From Curtobacterium sp. ZW137 (GTDB taxonomy: Bacteria; Actinomycetota; Actinomycetes; Actinomycetales; Microbacteriaceae): a stretch of 64,000 bases of DNA. The notes below the pieces were generated by a model. The model worked only from the letters and a program-made list of their open reading frames with translations. It had not been told where the DNA came from and ran no database searches. Shown one piece after another: positions 1-8,630 of the stretch; the first letter of the stretch is position 1, and each line of letters opens with the position of its first letter. Made by a program: the position numbers and the translations under genes. Where the stretch lies: NCBI RefSeq assembly GCF_003762905.1, contig NZ_RJKS01000005.1, forward strand, positions 151,999 to 215,998, written 5' to 3'.

Positions 1-1
1 C

Positions 2-64
2 CTGCGCACCGAGGGGCCCCGGAGCGTCGCGGCCAAGGTGAAGCACCGCATCACGAACCGATGA
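2..64 (+). CDS. C-terminal fragment of an upstream gene
   Basis: The first bases read in one open frame (LRTEGPRSVAAKVKHRITNR then TGA). The TGA overlaps the ATG of the next gene in an ATGA arrangement, so this is probably the tail of the preceding gene in the same operon. Only 20 residues are visible, basic and without a recognisable motif, so the product cannot be named. Confidence 0.55.
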   Translation: MRTEGPRSVAAKVKHRITNR

Positions 65-804
65 CCCCTGGTACGGCCCTGGTCATCGTCCCCACCTACG
101 ACGAGGCCGAGAACGTCGCGCACATCGTCGCCGCGGTGCTGGACGCCGTCCCGAACGCGCACGTGCTCGTCGTGGACGACGCCAGCCCGGACGGCACCGG
201 GGACGTCGTCGAGGCGATCGCCGCGCGGGACGACCGCGTGCGGCTGCTGCGGCGCACCGGGAAGCTCGGGCTCGGCACCGCCTACGTGGCCGGCTTCCGG
301 TGGGGACTCGAGCACGGGTACGACCTGCTCGTGGAGATGGACGCGGACGGGTCGCACCCGGCCGACCGGCTCCAGGCGCTGATCGACGCGGTGCAGGGCT
401 CCGAGGACGTGATGCTCGCGATCGGGTCCCGCTGGACCCCCGGTGGCTCGGTCGTCGACTGGCCCTGGTACCGCCAGGCGCTCAGTCGCGGCGGGAACGC
501 CTACGCACGGTGGATGCTGCGGATCGACGTGCGGGACATCACCGCCGGCTTCCGGGTCTACCGCTCGGACACGATCGCCCGGATGGCGCTCGACGAGATC
601 GACTCGAAGGGCTACTGCTTCCAGGTCGACATGACGCTGCGGGTGCACGACCTCGGCGGGCGGATCGTCGAGGTGCCGATCCGGTTCCGGGACCGCGTGC
701 GCGGGGTCTCCAAGATGAGTCAGGCCATCGTCGTCGAGGCGATGCTCCGGGTCACGCAGTGGGGGTTGCAGCGACGGTTCGGGCGCTCCGCCGTCCGCGT
801 GTAG
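61..804 (+). CDS. Polyprenol-phosphate-mannose synthase (GT2, Dpm1/Ppm1-type)
   Basis: Transfers mannose from GDP-mannose to polyprenyl phosphate on the cytoplasmic face of the membrane, making the lipid donor used by membrane GT-C mannosyltransferases. The 247-residue protein has the GT2 start VIVPTYDEAENV (8-19), the nucleotide-sugar loop VDDASPDGTG (38-47), the metal-binding MDADGSH (93-99) and a late SRGGNAYARWML / DITAGFRVYR segment typical of Dpm1. It lacks the C-terminal membrane domain of some homologues, so it is the catalytic domain alone. Start overlaps the previous stop (ATGA), indicating coupling. Its 3' end overlaps the convergent GT87 gene by about 50 bp; that neighbour is a plausible user of its product. 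Confidence 0.9.
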   Translation: MTPGTALVIVPTYDEAENVAHIVAAVLDAVPNAHVLVVDDASPDGTGDVVEAIAARDDRVRLLRRTGKLGLGTAYVAGFRWGLEHGYDLLVEMDADGSHPADRLQALIDAVQGSEDVMLAIGSRWTPGGSVVDWPWYRQALSRGGNAYARWMLRIDVRDITAGFRVYRSDTIARMALDEIDSKGYCFQVDMTLRVHDLGGRIVEVPIRFRDRVRGVSKMSQAIVVEAMLRVTQWGLQRRFGRSAVRV

Positions 805-2125
805 GCGGCTGGCCGTCCAGCTGCTGCTCGTCGCCCTGCTGGTCGTCGGCCTGCGGCTGCTCGTCCGCTCCGCGCAGCAGTGGCGGGGTGACGACCTCGG
901 CGCGCAGGAACAGCACGACGAACGCCACCAGCAGTGCCGCACGTCCCCAGATGCCCACCGTCATCGCCTGGTACGCCCACGTCTGCATCCCGGCGCCGAG
1001 CGCCGTGTAGTACGTGTTCCGGAAGAACCCGACCACCGCGCAGACGTCCGCGACGAGGTACGCCGCGATCCACCAGCCCCCGATGCGCAGCACCACGAGG
1101 AACGGCAGCAGCCACAGCACGTACTGCGGTGACGCGACCTTGTTCGCGACCATGTAGACCGCCAGGAGCGCCGCGGCGGACTGCACCCAGGGCGTGGTCC
1201 CGCGTCGGAGCCCGAGGACCACGGTGACCGCGAGCACGACGAGGATGCCGATCGCGGTGGCGGCCGTCGACATCACGCTCATCGTGTGCTGGAACGGTCC
1301 GTCCAGGTCGCCAGACCACGGCAGGAAGCCGTAGTACCAGATCGACAGGGTCGAGGCCCCGATCGGTCGGTCGGCCTGGAACCGGATGACGGAGGCCCAC
1401 CCGGGGAAGTTGATCAGCATGAACGGCACGTTCGCGGCGAGGAGCACCCCGATCCCGGCGCCGAGCGCGGCGGCCGTGCGGCGGACCCGGGCACCGAGTG
1501 CGGCGTCCGCGTCCAGCAGCGCGGCGACGGCGAGCGGGGCGAGGAACATCAGCGGGTACAGCTTGAACGCACCCCCGAGGCCGAACGCCGCACCGGCCAC
1601 CGTGTACCGCACGAGCGGCGACCAGGACGCCGGTGCGCGGAGCACCGCGACGACCCCGGCGACCGTGCAGACCACCGCGAGGAGGTCCCAGTTGTAGACC
1701 GCGTACAGCGCGAGCGGGGGCGTCGCCGCCCAGATCCAGGCGCGCCGGCCGGCGACCCGGATGAGCAGCAGGGTGACGACGACGGCGAGGACCGCGGCGA
1801 CCACCGCGGTGACGACGAGGAACCCGCGCGCCGAGCCCACCGGCAACCCGGTCAGCCACACCCAGACCCCCGTCAGGGTCGGGTACTCGACGGTCCCGTT
1901 GCCGAGCTCGGAGCCCGTGACGTACGGGAAGACGTGTCCGGCGAGCTGGCGGTTGTTCCAGAGCGCGGCGACGTCGGACCAGCAGCCGTACTGCGACACG
2001 AACGCGCCGCGGGGCACGTCGGCCGGCCCGGGGACCGAGCACGGGAGCTTCAGCAGCAGGTTGAGCGCCGTGAAGACGGCCGCGACCACGCACATGGCGG
2101 TCCGTTCGAGCAGTCGGGGGTGCAC
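752..2125 (-). CDS. Polytopic GT87-family (DUF2029) mannosyltransferase-like protein
   Basis: A 457-residue membrane protein with roughly ten or more hydrophobic segments. The first extracytoplasmic loop carries conserved-looking acidic and aromatic residues (SQYGCWSDVAALW), then NGTVEYPTLTGVW, and a later AFKLYPLMFLAP segment is typical of GT87 enzymes that use polyprenyl-phosphate-mannose (PimE family). The C-terminal 45 residues are polar and Gln/Asp-rich, presumably cytoplasmic. The likely role is adding mannose to an envelope lipid or glycan, fitting the convergent Dpm1-like gene. The GTG start is chosen because TAGCGT lies 6 nt upstream, consistent with a leaderless transcript. Acceptor unknown. 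Confidence 0.75.
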   Translation of the reverse strand: MHPRLLERTAMCVVAAVFTALNLLLKLPCSVPGPADVPRGAFVSQYGCWSDVAALWNNRQLAGHVFPYVTGSELGNGTVEYPTLTGVWVWLTGLPVGSARGFLVVTAVVAAVLAVVVTLLLIRVAGRRAWIWAATPPLALYAVYNWDLLAVVCTVAGVVAVLRAPASWSPLVRYTVAGAAFGLGGAFKLYPLMFLAPLAVAALLDADAALGARVRRTAAALGAGIGVLLAANVPFMLINFPGWASVIRFQADRPIGASTLSIWYYGFLPWSGDLDGPFQHTMSVMSTAATAIGILVVLAVTVVLGLRRGTTPWVQSAAALLAVYMVANKVASPQYVLWLLPFLVVLRIGGWWIAAYLVADVCAVVGFFRNTYYTALGAGMQTWAYQAMTVGIWGRAALLVAFVVLFLRAEVVTPPLLRGADEQPQADDQQGDEQQLDGQPPTRGRRSARTVAATPTA

Positions 2126-2131
2126 CCGGCC

Positions 2132-2137
2132 ACGCTA
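2132..2137 (-). promoter_or_regulatory. -10 hexamer TAGCGT of the GT87 gene
   Basis: TAGCGT on the minus strand, 6 nt before the GTG at 2125; leaderless geometry. Confidence 0.55.
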
Positions 2138-2142
2138 GCGGC

Positions 2143-3456
2143 TCAGGAGAGGTGTTCGGAGCGCGGGAGGTGCCGACGCCACGACCGACGTCGTGCCGCG
2201 ACGACCAGCACCGTCGTGAAGACCATCAGTCCGGCACCGTGCAGCAGGTAGCTCTCCGCCGCGCTCGTCACGCCGAGGAGCACCAGCACCGCGGCCGGCC
2301 AGACGTAGGCGACGCCGGGGAAGGTCGTCGCGGTGACCCAGGCGCGACCGAAGGCGAGGAGGGCCGTGATCAGGAGGATCAGGGCCCCGGCCAGGCCGAT
2401 CTGCAGCCAGGCGTCGACGAAGGCGTTCAGGCCGGAGGTGAACCGCGCGCCGTCCGGGTCGACGAGCGTGACGAACGGGAACACCGGCTCGTGCGGCCAC
2501 GTGCCGACCCAGCCCCAGCCCTGCATCGGGTACTGCTCGGTGAGCAGGCGGATCTGGGACCACAGGCCGAGCCGGGTCGCGGTCCCGCCGGCAGCACCGA
2601 TCTCGGCGAGCACCCGGTGCCGGAAGAGCACCGCGACGACGAGCATCAGCACGACGGCACCCCCGAGCACCCCGTTCACCACCGGACGGGTCGACGCGCG
2701 AGCGTGCCGGAGTGACCACAGCGCGAGCGCCGTCACGGCGAGGGCGATCATCGCGAGGCCGGAGATGGGGGACTGGGAGAGCATCAGGGCGATCACCGCG
2801 AGGGCGGTCGAGCCGAGCGCACGCCACATCGTCACCGATCGGGTGAGGAACTCCACGACGAACGTCACCAGCGCCATCGCCGCGACGAACGCCATGAAGT
2901 TGCGGGTGCCGCCGATGCCCTGGATCGGGCCGCCGTACGCGATGTCGCCGTGGATGCCGAAGGCCGGGATCGGGACGTCGAGCACCAGGCCGGAGAGGAC
3001 CTCGAGGCCGAGGGCCACGACGAGCAGGATCCGGAACGCGTCGCCGGACGCCCGGATCACCTGCACCAGGTCGCGGCCGAGCGCCAGGTACAGGCCGAGG
3101 CCGATGAAGCACGCCGTCGCCACGAACCCGCGGAGCGCCACCCACGAGTACTGGCTCCACAGCACGCTCAGCGCGCAGTAGCCGACGAAGGCCATCAGGG
3201 AGAGCGGGAGGACGCCGTGCCACTCGATCCGGTAGCGCTGCCCGAGGAGGCTCAGGCCGGCGAGGACGACCAGCGTCACGGTGATGGCCCAGGTGCCGGC
3301 ACTGCCGACGAGCGCCTGGACGGTGGGCTGCCCGAACGCGAAGAGCAGGATCACGGTCGCGAGGGCCTGGCTGAAGCGCCCGCCGGCCGAGAAGCCGATC
3401 CAGGCGGACAGGTACCGGCGTGCGAGCGCTCGCCGCGTCACCCTGCCGTCCGTCAC
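2143..3456 (-). CDS. O-antigen ligase / Wzy-type membrane protein
   Basis: A 437-residue polytopic membrane protein of the Wzy_C/WaaL superfamily, which polymerises or ligates lipid-linked glycans on the outer face of the membrane. The diagnostic stretch is near residues 275-300: LLTEQYPMQGWGWVGTWP, the large periplasmic-type loop with its conserved G-W-G core. About ten to twelve hydrophobic helices surround it. A longer frame runs upstream to 3633, but it would cross the divergent gene at 3539. The GTG at 3456 has a GAGAGGA Shine-Dalgarno 7 nt upstream, so it is preferred. It resembles the protein at 4949-6328 closely enough to be a paralogue. Substrate unknown. Confidence 0.75.
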   Translation of the reverse strand: MTDGRVTRRALARRYLSAWIGFSAGGRFSQALATVILLFAFGQPTVQALVGSAGTWAITVTLVVLAGLSLLGQRYRIEWHGVLPLSLMAFVGYCALSVLWSQYSWVALRGFVATACFIGLGLYLALGRDLVQVIRASGDAFRILLVVALGLEVLSGLVLDVPIPAFGIHGDIAYGGPIQGIGGTRNFMAFVAAMALVTFVVEFLTRSVTMWRALGSTALAVIALMLSQSPISGLAMIALAVTALALWSLRHARASTRPVVNGVLGGAVVLMLVVAVLFRHRVLAEIGAAGGTATRLGLWSQIRLLTEQYPMQGWGWVGTWPHEPVFPFVTLVDPDGARFTSGLNAFVDAWLQIGLAGALILLITALLAFGRAWVTATTFPGVAYVWPAAVLVLLGVTSAAESYLLHGAGLMVFTTVLVVAARRRSWRRHLPRSEHLS

Positions 3457-3498
3457 CGGACCATCCTCTCGCACCCCCGGTGTGTATCGCGCCCCTGC

Positions 3499-3517
3499 AT
3501 ATCGCGAGGTGCGATAT
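3499..3517. promoter_or_regulatory. Dyad ATATCGC-N5-GCGATAT between divergent genes
   Basis: A perfect 7-bp inverted repeat with a 5-bp centre lies in the 82-bp gap between the divergently transcribed ligase-like and GT-C-like genes. A third TATCGC lies just upstream at 3485-3490. The arrangement suits a dimeric repressor controlling both promoters. A TAACGT hexamer at 3524-3529 may be the -10 of the rightward gene. Confidence 0.5.
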
Positions 3518-3538
3518 CTCGGGTAACGTCGATCCGCG

Positions 3539-4906
3539 ATGGAGCGCGCTCGGAGGACCCTGCTGACGGCGCTCGCCGCGGTGGTCGTCGCCGTCGCCGC
3601 GACCGCGCTCGCCTGGTACCGGCTCGGGCCCACGACGCGGGGGACCGTGTGGGCCGAGGACGGCGGGGTGTTCCTCCGCGAACGCCTCGCGTACGGCGAG
3701 GCCGGCTCACTGTTCCGTCCGTACGCCGGGTACCTGCACCTGCTGCCCCGACTCGTCGTCGACCTCGGCTTCCGCCGCCCGGTCGAGGACTACGCGGTGA
3801 CCGTCTCCGCGGCGTCCTGTCTCATCGTCGGGGTGGTCGCCGCCGCGGTGTTCCTGCTCGCCCGCGACGTCGTGCCCGCGTGGCCGCTGCGCGTGGTGCT
3901 CGCGGCCGTGCCGGTCGTGCTGCCGATCGCGCCGTACGAGGTCGGCGGGAACGCCGCGAACCTGCACTGGTACATGCTCCTGCTGGTCCCGTGGCTGTTC
4001 TCGTACCGGGCACGGACGTGGTGGGGGTCCGCGGCCGTCGCGGCGCTCGCGCTCGGCGCGGTGCTGACCGAGCCGCAGACGCTGTTCTTCGCGCCGCTGC
4101 TCGTCCTCGCGTGGTGGCGCGGACGTGCCCGGCTGCTGGCCCTGCCGGTCACGGTCGTCACGGTGCTCGCCGGCGCGGTCCAGGTCGTCTCCGCGCTGAC
4201 CGACACGCGCATCTCCCGCCCCGGGCACCCCACCGTCGCCGACGTCGTGCACGGGTACCTCCTGCAGCCGCTCGCCGGCGCGTGGACCTGGGACCTCAGC
4301 TCGGTCGCGACCGCGGTGGTGCACCACGGCTGGGGCGTCCTCGTCTGGCCCCTGGTGGCGATCGCCGTCGTGCTCGTGGCGGCCGTCGTCCTCGGGCAGT
4401 GGCGGGCCCGCGTCCTCGTCGCCGCGCTCGCCGCCGGGTCCGTCGTCGTCTGGACCGCGGCGCTCGTCGCCAACGAGTCCGCCGACCTCCGCTGGGGCGA
4501 ACTGCCCGTCACCGACTTCACCGCGTCGGCGCCGCTCCGCTACGCGGCCGCGGCGGCGATGCTGCTCGTGTCCGCGGTCGTCGTCGCGGCGTCGGTCCTG
4601 ATCGACCGGCGGAACTGGTCCGTCCGGGTCCCGGCACGCGGGTCGCGGGCGGCCGGCCGCACCGCCGGCAGGGTCGGCACGGTCGTCGCCGCGGTGGTGG
4701 GGTGGGCTGCGATCGCGGTGGTCGTCGCCGCCGCGGTGTCGTCCGTCGCGCCCGGCAACACCCGTCGCGACGACGGTCCGCTCTGGGCGCCGCAGATCAC
4801 CGCGCAGCTCGAGGTCTGCCGTGCTGACCCGGCCGGGTCGGTCGAGGTGCGGACGGCCCCGTGGGGTGCCACCCTGCCGTGCAGCGTCCTGCTCGACCGC
4901 CGCTGA
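3539..4906 (+). CDS. Polytopic membrane protein, GT-C glycosyltransferase-like
   Basis: Unrecognised at family level. The 455-residue protein has an N-terminal membrane segment (about 9-27), then an acidic first external loop (TVWAEDGGVFLRERLA, about 36-51). An acidic pair after TM1 is the usual catalytic position in GT-C enzymes. Eight to ten further helices follow. A C-terminal 45-residue extracytoplasmic tail has two cysteines (EVCRADP and LPCSVL) that could form a disulfide. Its place between two O-antigen-ligase-like genes and near a polyprenol-phosphate-mannose synthase suggests glycan assembly. This role is inference; a non-catalytic membrane protein cannot be excluded. Confidence 0.6.
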   Translation: MERARRTLLTALAAVVVAVAATALAWYRLGPTTRGTVWAEDGGVFLRERLAYGEAGSLFRPYAGYLHLLPRLVVDLGFRRPVEDYAVTVSAASCLIVGVVAAAVFLLARDVVPAWPLRVVLAAVPVVLPIAPYEVGGNAANLHWYMLLLVPWLFSYRARTWWGSAAVAALALGAVLTEPQTLFFAPLLVLAWWRGRARLLALPVTVVTVLAGAVQVVSALTDTRISRPGHPTVADVVHGYLLQPLAGAWTWDLSSVATAVVHHGWGVLVWPLVAIAVVLVAAVVLGQWRARVLVAALAAGSVVVWTAALVANESADLRWGELPVTDFTASAPLRYAAAAAMLLVSAVVVAASVLIDRRNWSVRVPARGSRAAGRTAGRVGTVVAAVVGWAAIAVVVAAAVSSVAPGNTRRDDGPLWAPQITAQLEVCRADPAGSVEVRTAPWGATLPCSVLLDRR

Positions 4907-4922
4907 CCAGCGGTCACTGGTC
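4905..4922. terminator. Hairpin between converging genes
   Basis: GACCAG-N6-CTGGTC, a 6-bp stem that starts at the 3' end of the GT-C-like gene and lies before the 3' end of the convergent ligase-like gene. There is no T-tract, so termination is only likely, not shown. Confidence 0.35.
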
Positions 4923-4948
4923 GGCGGGACCGCGTCAGCCGGTCGGCG

Positions 4949-6328
4949 TCAGCGCGTCGCGGCCCAGCGGAACTCGCGCTTCGCCGGGGGCGTCCTGGGG
5001 CCGTCGCCGACCGACACCGGCTCCTCGCCGACGAGCACGATGCGCGACTTGATCGCGATGAGCGCGAAGAGGATCCAGTTGCCCTGGTAGAGCAGCCTCG
5101 ACTCGGCGAAGGACTGCACGAGCAGCGCGACGACGACCAGCAGGGGCAGCAGCGACACCGGGTCGAAGGGCCGCGGCCGGAGTCCGGCGTCGAACCCGAC
5201 CCGGGTGGCGCACGCCCACGAGCGGTACAGCGTCGTCACGACGTAGATCGCGAAGAGGAGCAGCCCGATCAGCCCGGTCTGCATCCACAGGTCCAGGTAC
5301 GCGTCGTGCGCCTGCAGGTACGTCACGCCCTTCCGGTGCGCCAGGTCGGCGAGCGTCGAGACGTCCGGCCACCAGTAGCCGATCCACCCCCACCCGACGA
5401 CCGGGTGCACGTCGATCAGCCCGAGGACCTTCGTCCAGATCTCGCCGCGGCCGGTGAAGTCCGAGCTCTTGCCAAGGACACCGGCGATCGCACCGCGACC
5501 GAGCACGCCCGCGACGACGATCACCACGGCGACCCCGGTCATCAGCAGGTACCGCGGGGTGCGCCGCTCGGTCGGGACCCGGCGGATCCACACCGCCAGC
5601 AGGAACACCACGGCGACGACGGCCGCGGCGACGATCACCGTCGACGAGCGCGTCAGGACGAACACCGCGGCGGCGACGACGAGCCACCCGATCGACTGGT
5701 TGCGGCGCATCCGGCCCTCGGCGAGTTGGATCGCGACCGCGATGGCTGCGAGGAGCGCGACCATCGCGAGCAGGTTCGCGTTGCCGGGCAGCCCCTGGAT
5801 GCGGCCGCCCGTGAAGAGCTCGGCACGGGAGAAGTAGAACGCGTCCGGGATGTCCCGGTTGCCGTAGTGGGTCCAGATCGGCGCGATCGGGTGCCGGACG
5901 AACACCGCGACGGCGGCCTCGAACAGCAGCGAGAGCATCAGCACCCACCGCATCGCGAGGCTCACCGCGTCGAGGATCCGGCGCCACGTCAGTGTGGAGG
6001 CGATCACGAACGCGACGAGCGCGCAGAGCACCTGCGCGGCCATGCTGGCGAGCGTCGCGGCCCACCAGTGCGACCAGACGACCGAGACCAGACACCAGCC
6101 GAGGAAGATCCAGAGCGCCCGCGGCGTCCGGGCGATCGTCGGCTTCGCGCGGACGGTGATCGTGATGCCCCACACCGCCGCCAGGGCCCAGAGTGCGGCC
6201 GCGCCGAACCAGGTGAGCGTGTTCGGGACGGCGTCACCGGCGAACACGACGAAGAGGACGGTGGCGCCGAAGGCGAAGGCCTCCCGCTCGGGCACGGCTC
6301 CGCGGGCCAACGGCCAGGTGTTCGTCAC
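4949..6328 (-). CDS. O-antigen ligase / Wzy-type membrane protein (second paralogue)
   Basis: A 459-residue polytopic protein of the Wzy_C/WaaL superfamily. The signature is around residues 285-325: SSDFTGRGEIWTKVLGLI followed by HPVVGWGWIGYWW and YLQAHDAYLDLWMQTGLIGL, including the conserved R, the GWG and the H-D/A loop. An internal LPGNANLLAMVALLAAI helix follows a PIxPIWTHYGNRD-like external segment shared in pattern with the other copy. It probably ligates or polymerises an envelope polysaccharide. The GTG start has TAGCCT 7 nt upstream. Convergent with the GT-C-like gene. Confidence 0.78.
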   Translation of the reverse strand: MTNTWPLARGAVPEREAFAFGATVLFVVFAGDAVPNTLTWFGAAALWALAAVWGITITVRAKPTIARTPRALWIFLGWCLVSVVWSHWWAATLASMAAQVLCALVAFVIASTLTWRRILDAVSLAMRWVLMLSLLFEAAVAVFVRHPIAPIWTHYGNRDIPDAFYFSRAELFTGGRIQGLPGNANLLAMVALLAAIAVAIQLAEGRMRRNQSIGWLVVAAAVFVLTRSSTVIVAAAVVAVVFLLAVWIRRVPTERRTPRYLLMTGVAVVIVVAGVLGRGAIAGVLGKSSDFTGRGEIWTKVLGLIDVHPVVGWGWIGYWWPDVSTLADLAHRKGVTYLQAHDAYLDLWMQTGLIGLLLFAIYVVTTLYRSWACATRVGFDAGLRPRPFDPVSLLPLLVVVALLVQSFAESRLLYQGNWILFALIAIKSRIVLVGEEPVSVGDGPRTPPAKREFRWAATR

Positions 6329-6335
6329 GGGGTCC

Positions 6336-6341
6336 AGGCTA
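6336..6341 (-). promoter_or_regulatory. -10 hexamer TAGCCT of the second ligase-like gene
   Basis: TAGCCT on the minus strand, 7 nt before the GTG at 6328; leaderless geometry. Confidence 0.5.
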
Positions 6342-6360
6342 ACGCGGTGCGCCCGGCCGA

Positions 6361-6366
6361 TACGCT
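6361..6366 (+). promoter_or_regulatory. -10 hexamer TACGCT of manA
   Basis: TACGCT, 6 nt before the manA ATG; leaderless geometry. No convincing -35 box is seen. Confidence 0.55.
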
Positions 6367-6372
6367 CTGCAC

Positions 6373-7575
6373 ATGTTCCTCGGCATCACCAACACCCCGC
6401 GTGACTACGCCTGGGGTTCCGTCACCGCGATCCCCGAGCTCCTCGGACGGACGGTCACGGGCGCCCCGCAGGCCGAACTCTGGCTCGGCGCCCACCCGGG
6501 CAGCCCGAGCGTCGTCGTCAACCCCGCGATGGTCGGCGGCGCCGACACGGTCCTCGACTGGATCGCCGCGGAGCCGCAGACCGCGCTCGGCACGGACCGC
6601 ACCGGGCTGCCGTTCCTGCTGAAGCTGCTCGCCGCGGCGGCACCGCTGTCGCTGCAGGCGCACCCGACGCCCGAGCAGGCCCGTGAGGGCTTCGACCGCG
6701 AAGAGGCGGCGGGCGTCCCGATCGACGACCCGGCGCGCAACTACAAGGACCCGTTCCCGAAGCCCGAGCTCGTCGTCGCGCTCAGCGAGCGGTTCGAGGC
6801 GCTGAGCGGCTTCCGCCCGGTCGAGGAGACCATGGCCGACGTCGCGGCGCTCGACGCCGGCAGCGGCCGCCTCGGCCCCCTCACCGCACACCTGCAGCAG
6901 GGCCTCGAGGACACCGTCCGGTGGCTCGAGACCGCCGACCCCTCGGCGCTCGCGATCGTCGACGCGGTGAGCCACCTCGCGCAGGACGCCGCCGAGCACT
7001 CCCCGAACACCGCGACGGCCGCCGAGCTCGCCGAGTCGTACCCGGGTGACCCCGGCATCGTCGTGTCGCTCCTGATGCACCGCGTGACCCTCCGTCACGG
7101 CGAGGCGATGTACCTGCCGGCCGGGAACATCCACGCGTACCTCGACGGTCTCGGCATCGAGCTGATGGCGCCGTCGGACAACGTGCTCCGCGGAGGCCTC
7201 ACGCCGAAGCACGTCGACGTGCCGGAGCTCCTCCGCGTCCTCGACTTCACCGCGTACCCCGCACCCGTGCTCGAGCCGGAGCAGCTCGCCGTCGGCGTCG
7301 ACCGCTTCGCCCCGCAGGGGGTGGGCTTCGCGCTCGTCCGCGTCACCGGCGACGGCCGCCCGGTCGGCCTGAGCACCGGCGGGGTCGCCCCGCTGGCCGG
7401 ACCCTCGATCGCGATCTGCACCGAGGGCGTCGTGACCCTCGTCGGCGCGCAGTCCGCGACGCTGCTGCGCCAGGGCGAGTCGTGCTTCATCACGCCGGAC
7501 GAGGGCGACGTCACGGTGGAGGCGGACTCGACGAGCGGACTCACCTCGACCGTCTTCATCGCCACCGGCGTGTAG
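6373..7575 (+). CDS. manA: Mannose-6-phosphate isomerase, class I
   Basis: Interconverts fructose-6-phosphate and mannose-6-phosphate in the cytosol, feeding GDP-mannose and hence the mannosylation genes to the left. At 400 residues it has normal family length. Visible type I PMI features are NTPRDYAWGS at the start, ELWLGAHPGSPS (36-47), the zinc-site region LSLQAHPTPEQAREGF (about 95-110), YKDPFPKPELVVALS (about 125-140), and the C-terminal cupin signature GEAMYLPAGNIHAYLDGLGIELMAPSDNVLRGGLTPKH, read here in parts around residues 240-280. Start is the first ATG, with a well-placed -10 upstream. Probably monocistronic or with galE 67 bp downstream, which has its own -10. Confidence 0.95.
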   Translation: MFLGITNTPRDYAWGSVTAIPELLGRTVTGAPQAELWLGAHPGSPSVVVNPAMVGGADTVLDWIAAEPQTALGTDRTGLPFLLKLLAAAAPLSLQAHPTPEQAREGFDREEAAGVPIDDPARNYKDPFPKPELVVALSERFEALSGFRPVEETMADVAALDAGSGRLGPLTAHLQQGLEDTVRWLETADPSALAIVDAVSHLAQDAAEHSPNTATAAELAESYPGDPGIVVSLLMHRVTLRHGEAMYLPAGNIHAYLDGLGIELMAPSDNVLRGGLTPKHVDVPELLRVLDFTAYPAPVLEPEQLAVGVDRFAPQGVGFALVRVTGDGRPVGLSTGGVAPLAGPSIAICTEGVVTLVGAQSATLLRQGESCFITPDEGDVTVEADSTSGLTSTVFIATGV

Positions 7576-7629
7576 ACCCCGTGCGGGATCGCGCACGGGT
7601 CGCGCGGCTGCCCGCGCCCGCCCGTCCGC

Positions 7630-7635
7630 TAGCGT
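7630..7635 (+). promoter_or_regulatory. -10 hexamer TAGCGT of galE
   Basis: TAGCGT, 7 nt before the galE ATG at 7643. This argues against the in-frame GTG at 7634, which would lie inside the hexamer. Confidence 0.5.
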
Positions 7636-7642
7636 GGCGGAC

Positions 7643-8605
7643 ATGAGTTGGCTGGTCACCGGCGGTGCCGGGTACATCGGATCCCACGTCGTCCGGGCGC
7701 TGCGCTCGGCCGGCATCGACACGGTCGCGTTCGACGACCTCTCCAGCGGGTTCCGGGCGTTCGTGCCCGACGACGTTCCCTTCGTCGAGGGCACGATCCT
7801 GGACGGCGACCTCCTCGCCAGCACCATCCGTGAGCACGGCGTCACGGGTGTGGTCCACGTCGCGGGCTACAAGTACGCCGGGGTCTCCGTCGAGCGGCCG
7901 CTGCACACCTACGAGCAGAACGTCACCGGCATGGCGACGCTCCTCCGCGCGATGGCGGACACCGGCGTCGACAAGGTCGTGTTCTCCTCGAGCGCCGCGG
8001 TCTACGGCACGCCGGACGTCGAGACCGTCGTCGAGTCCACGCCGAAGAACCCGGAGTCGCCCTACGGCGAGTCGAAGCTCATCGGCGAGTGGCTCCTCAG
8101 GGACATGGAGGTCGCACGCGGCTTCACCACGACGTCGCTCCGCTACTTCAACGTGGTCGGGTCGGGGGAGCCGGACCTCTACGACGCCAGCCCGCACAAC
8201 CTCTTCCCGCTGGTCTTCGACGCGCTGCTCGCCGGCCGCACCCCGCGGATCAACGGCGACGACTACCCGACGCCCGACGGCACCTGCGTGCGCGACTACG
8301 TGCACGTCGCCGACCTGGCGCACTCGCACGCGATCGCGGCGGCGAAGCTCGAGGCGGGGGAGACCCTCGACCGCGCCTACAACCTCGGCAGCGGCGACGG
8401 CGTGAGCGTCCGGCAGATCATGGACGCCATGGCCAGGGGCACCGGCATCGCGTTCGAGCCCGAGGTGGCCCCGCGTCGTCCGGGCGACCCGGCGCGCATC
8501 GTCGCCACCGGCGAGGCAGCGGCCCGCGACCTCGACTGGGCGATGCGCCACACGCTCGACGCGATGGTCACCAGCGCCTGGGAGGCCCGCCGCCGCGTCG
8601 GCTGA
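7643..8605 (+). CDS. galE: UDP-glucose 4-epimerase (extended SDR)
   Basis: Interconverts UDP-glucose and UDP-galactose, supplying galactosyl donors for wall and exopolysaccharide. The 320-residue protein begins MSWLVTGGAGYIGSH, the NAD-binding glycine motif. It then has the DDLSSGFR motif, a serine-rich FSSSAAVYG segment, and the catalytic YGESK (Tyr141, Lys145). LRYFNVVGS and RDYVHVADLA are characteristic of GalE. The ATG at 7643 is chosen over the in-frame GTG nine bases earlier, because the latter overlaps the -10 hexamer and the short form begins right at the Rossmann strand. Followed by 355 bp without genes containing repeats. Confidence 0.92.
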   Translation: MSWLVTGGAGYIGSHVVRALRSAGIDTVAFDDLSSGFRAFVPDDVPFVEGTILDGDLLASTIREHGVTGVVHVAGYKYAGVSVERPLHTYEQNVTGMATLLRAMADTGVDKVVFSSSAAVYGTPDVETVVESTPKNPESPYGESKLIGEWLLRDMEVARGFTTTSLRYFNVVGSGEPDLYDASPHNLFPLVFDALLAGRTPRINGDDYPTPDGTCVRDYVHVADLAHSHAIAAAKLEAGETLDRAYNLGSGDGVSVRQIMDAMARGTGIAFEPEVAPRRPGDPARIVATGEAAARDLDWAMRHTLDAMVTSAWEARRRVG

Positions 8606-8630
8606 GCACGGGATCGCGCCCCGACGCGTC

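Noticed and set aside
3457..3633. N-terminal extension of the first ligase-like protein
   Set aside because: It would cross the divergent GT-C-like gene and promoter; the GTG at 3456 has a good ribosome site.
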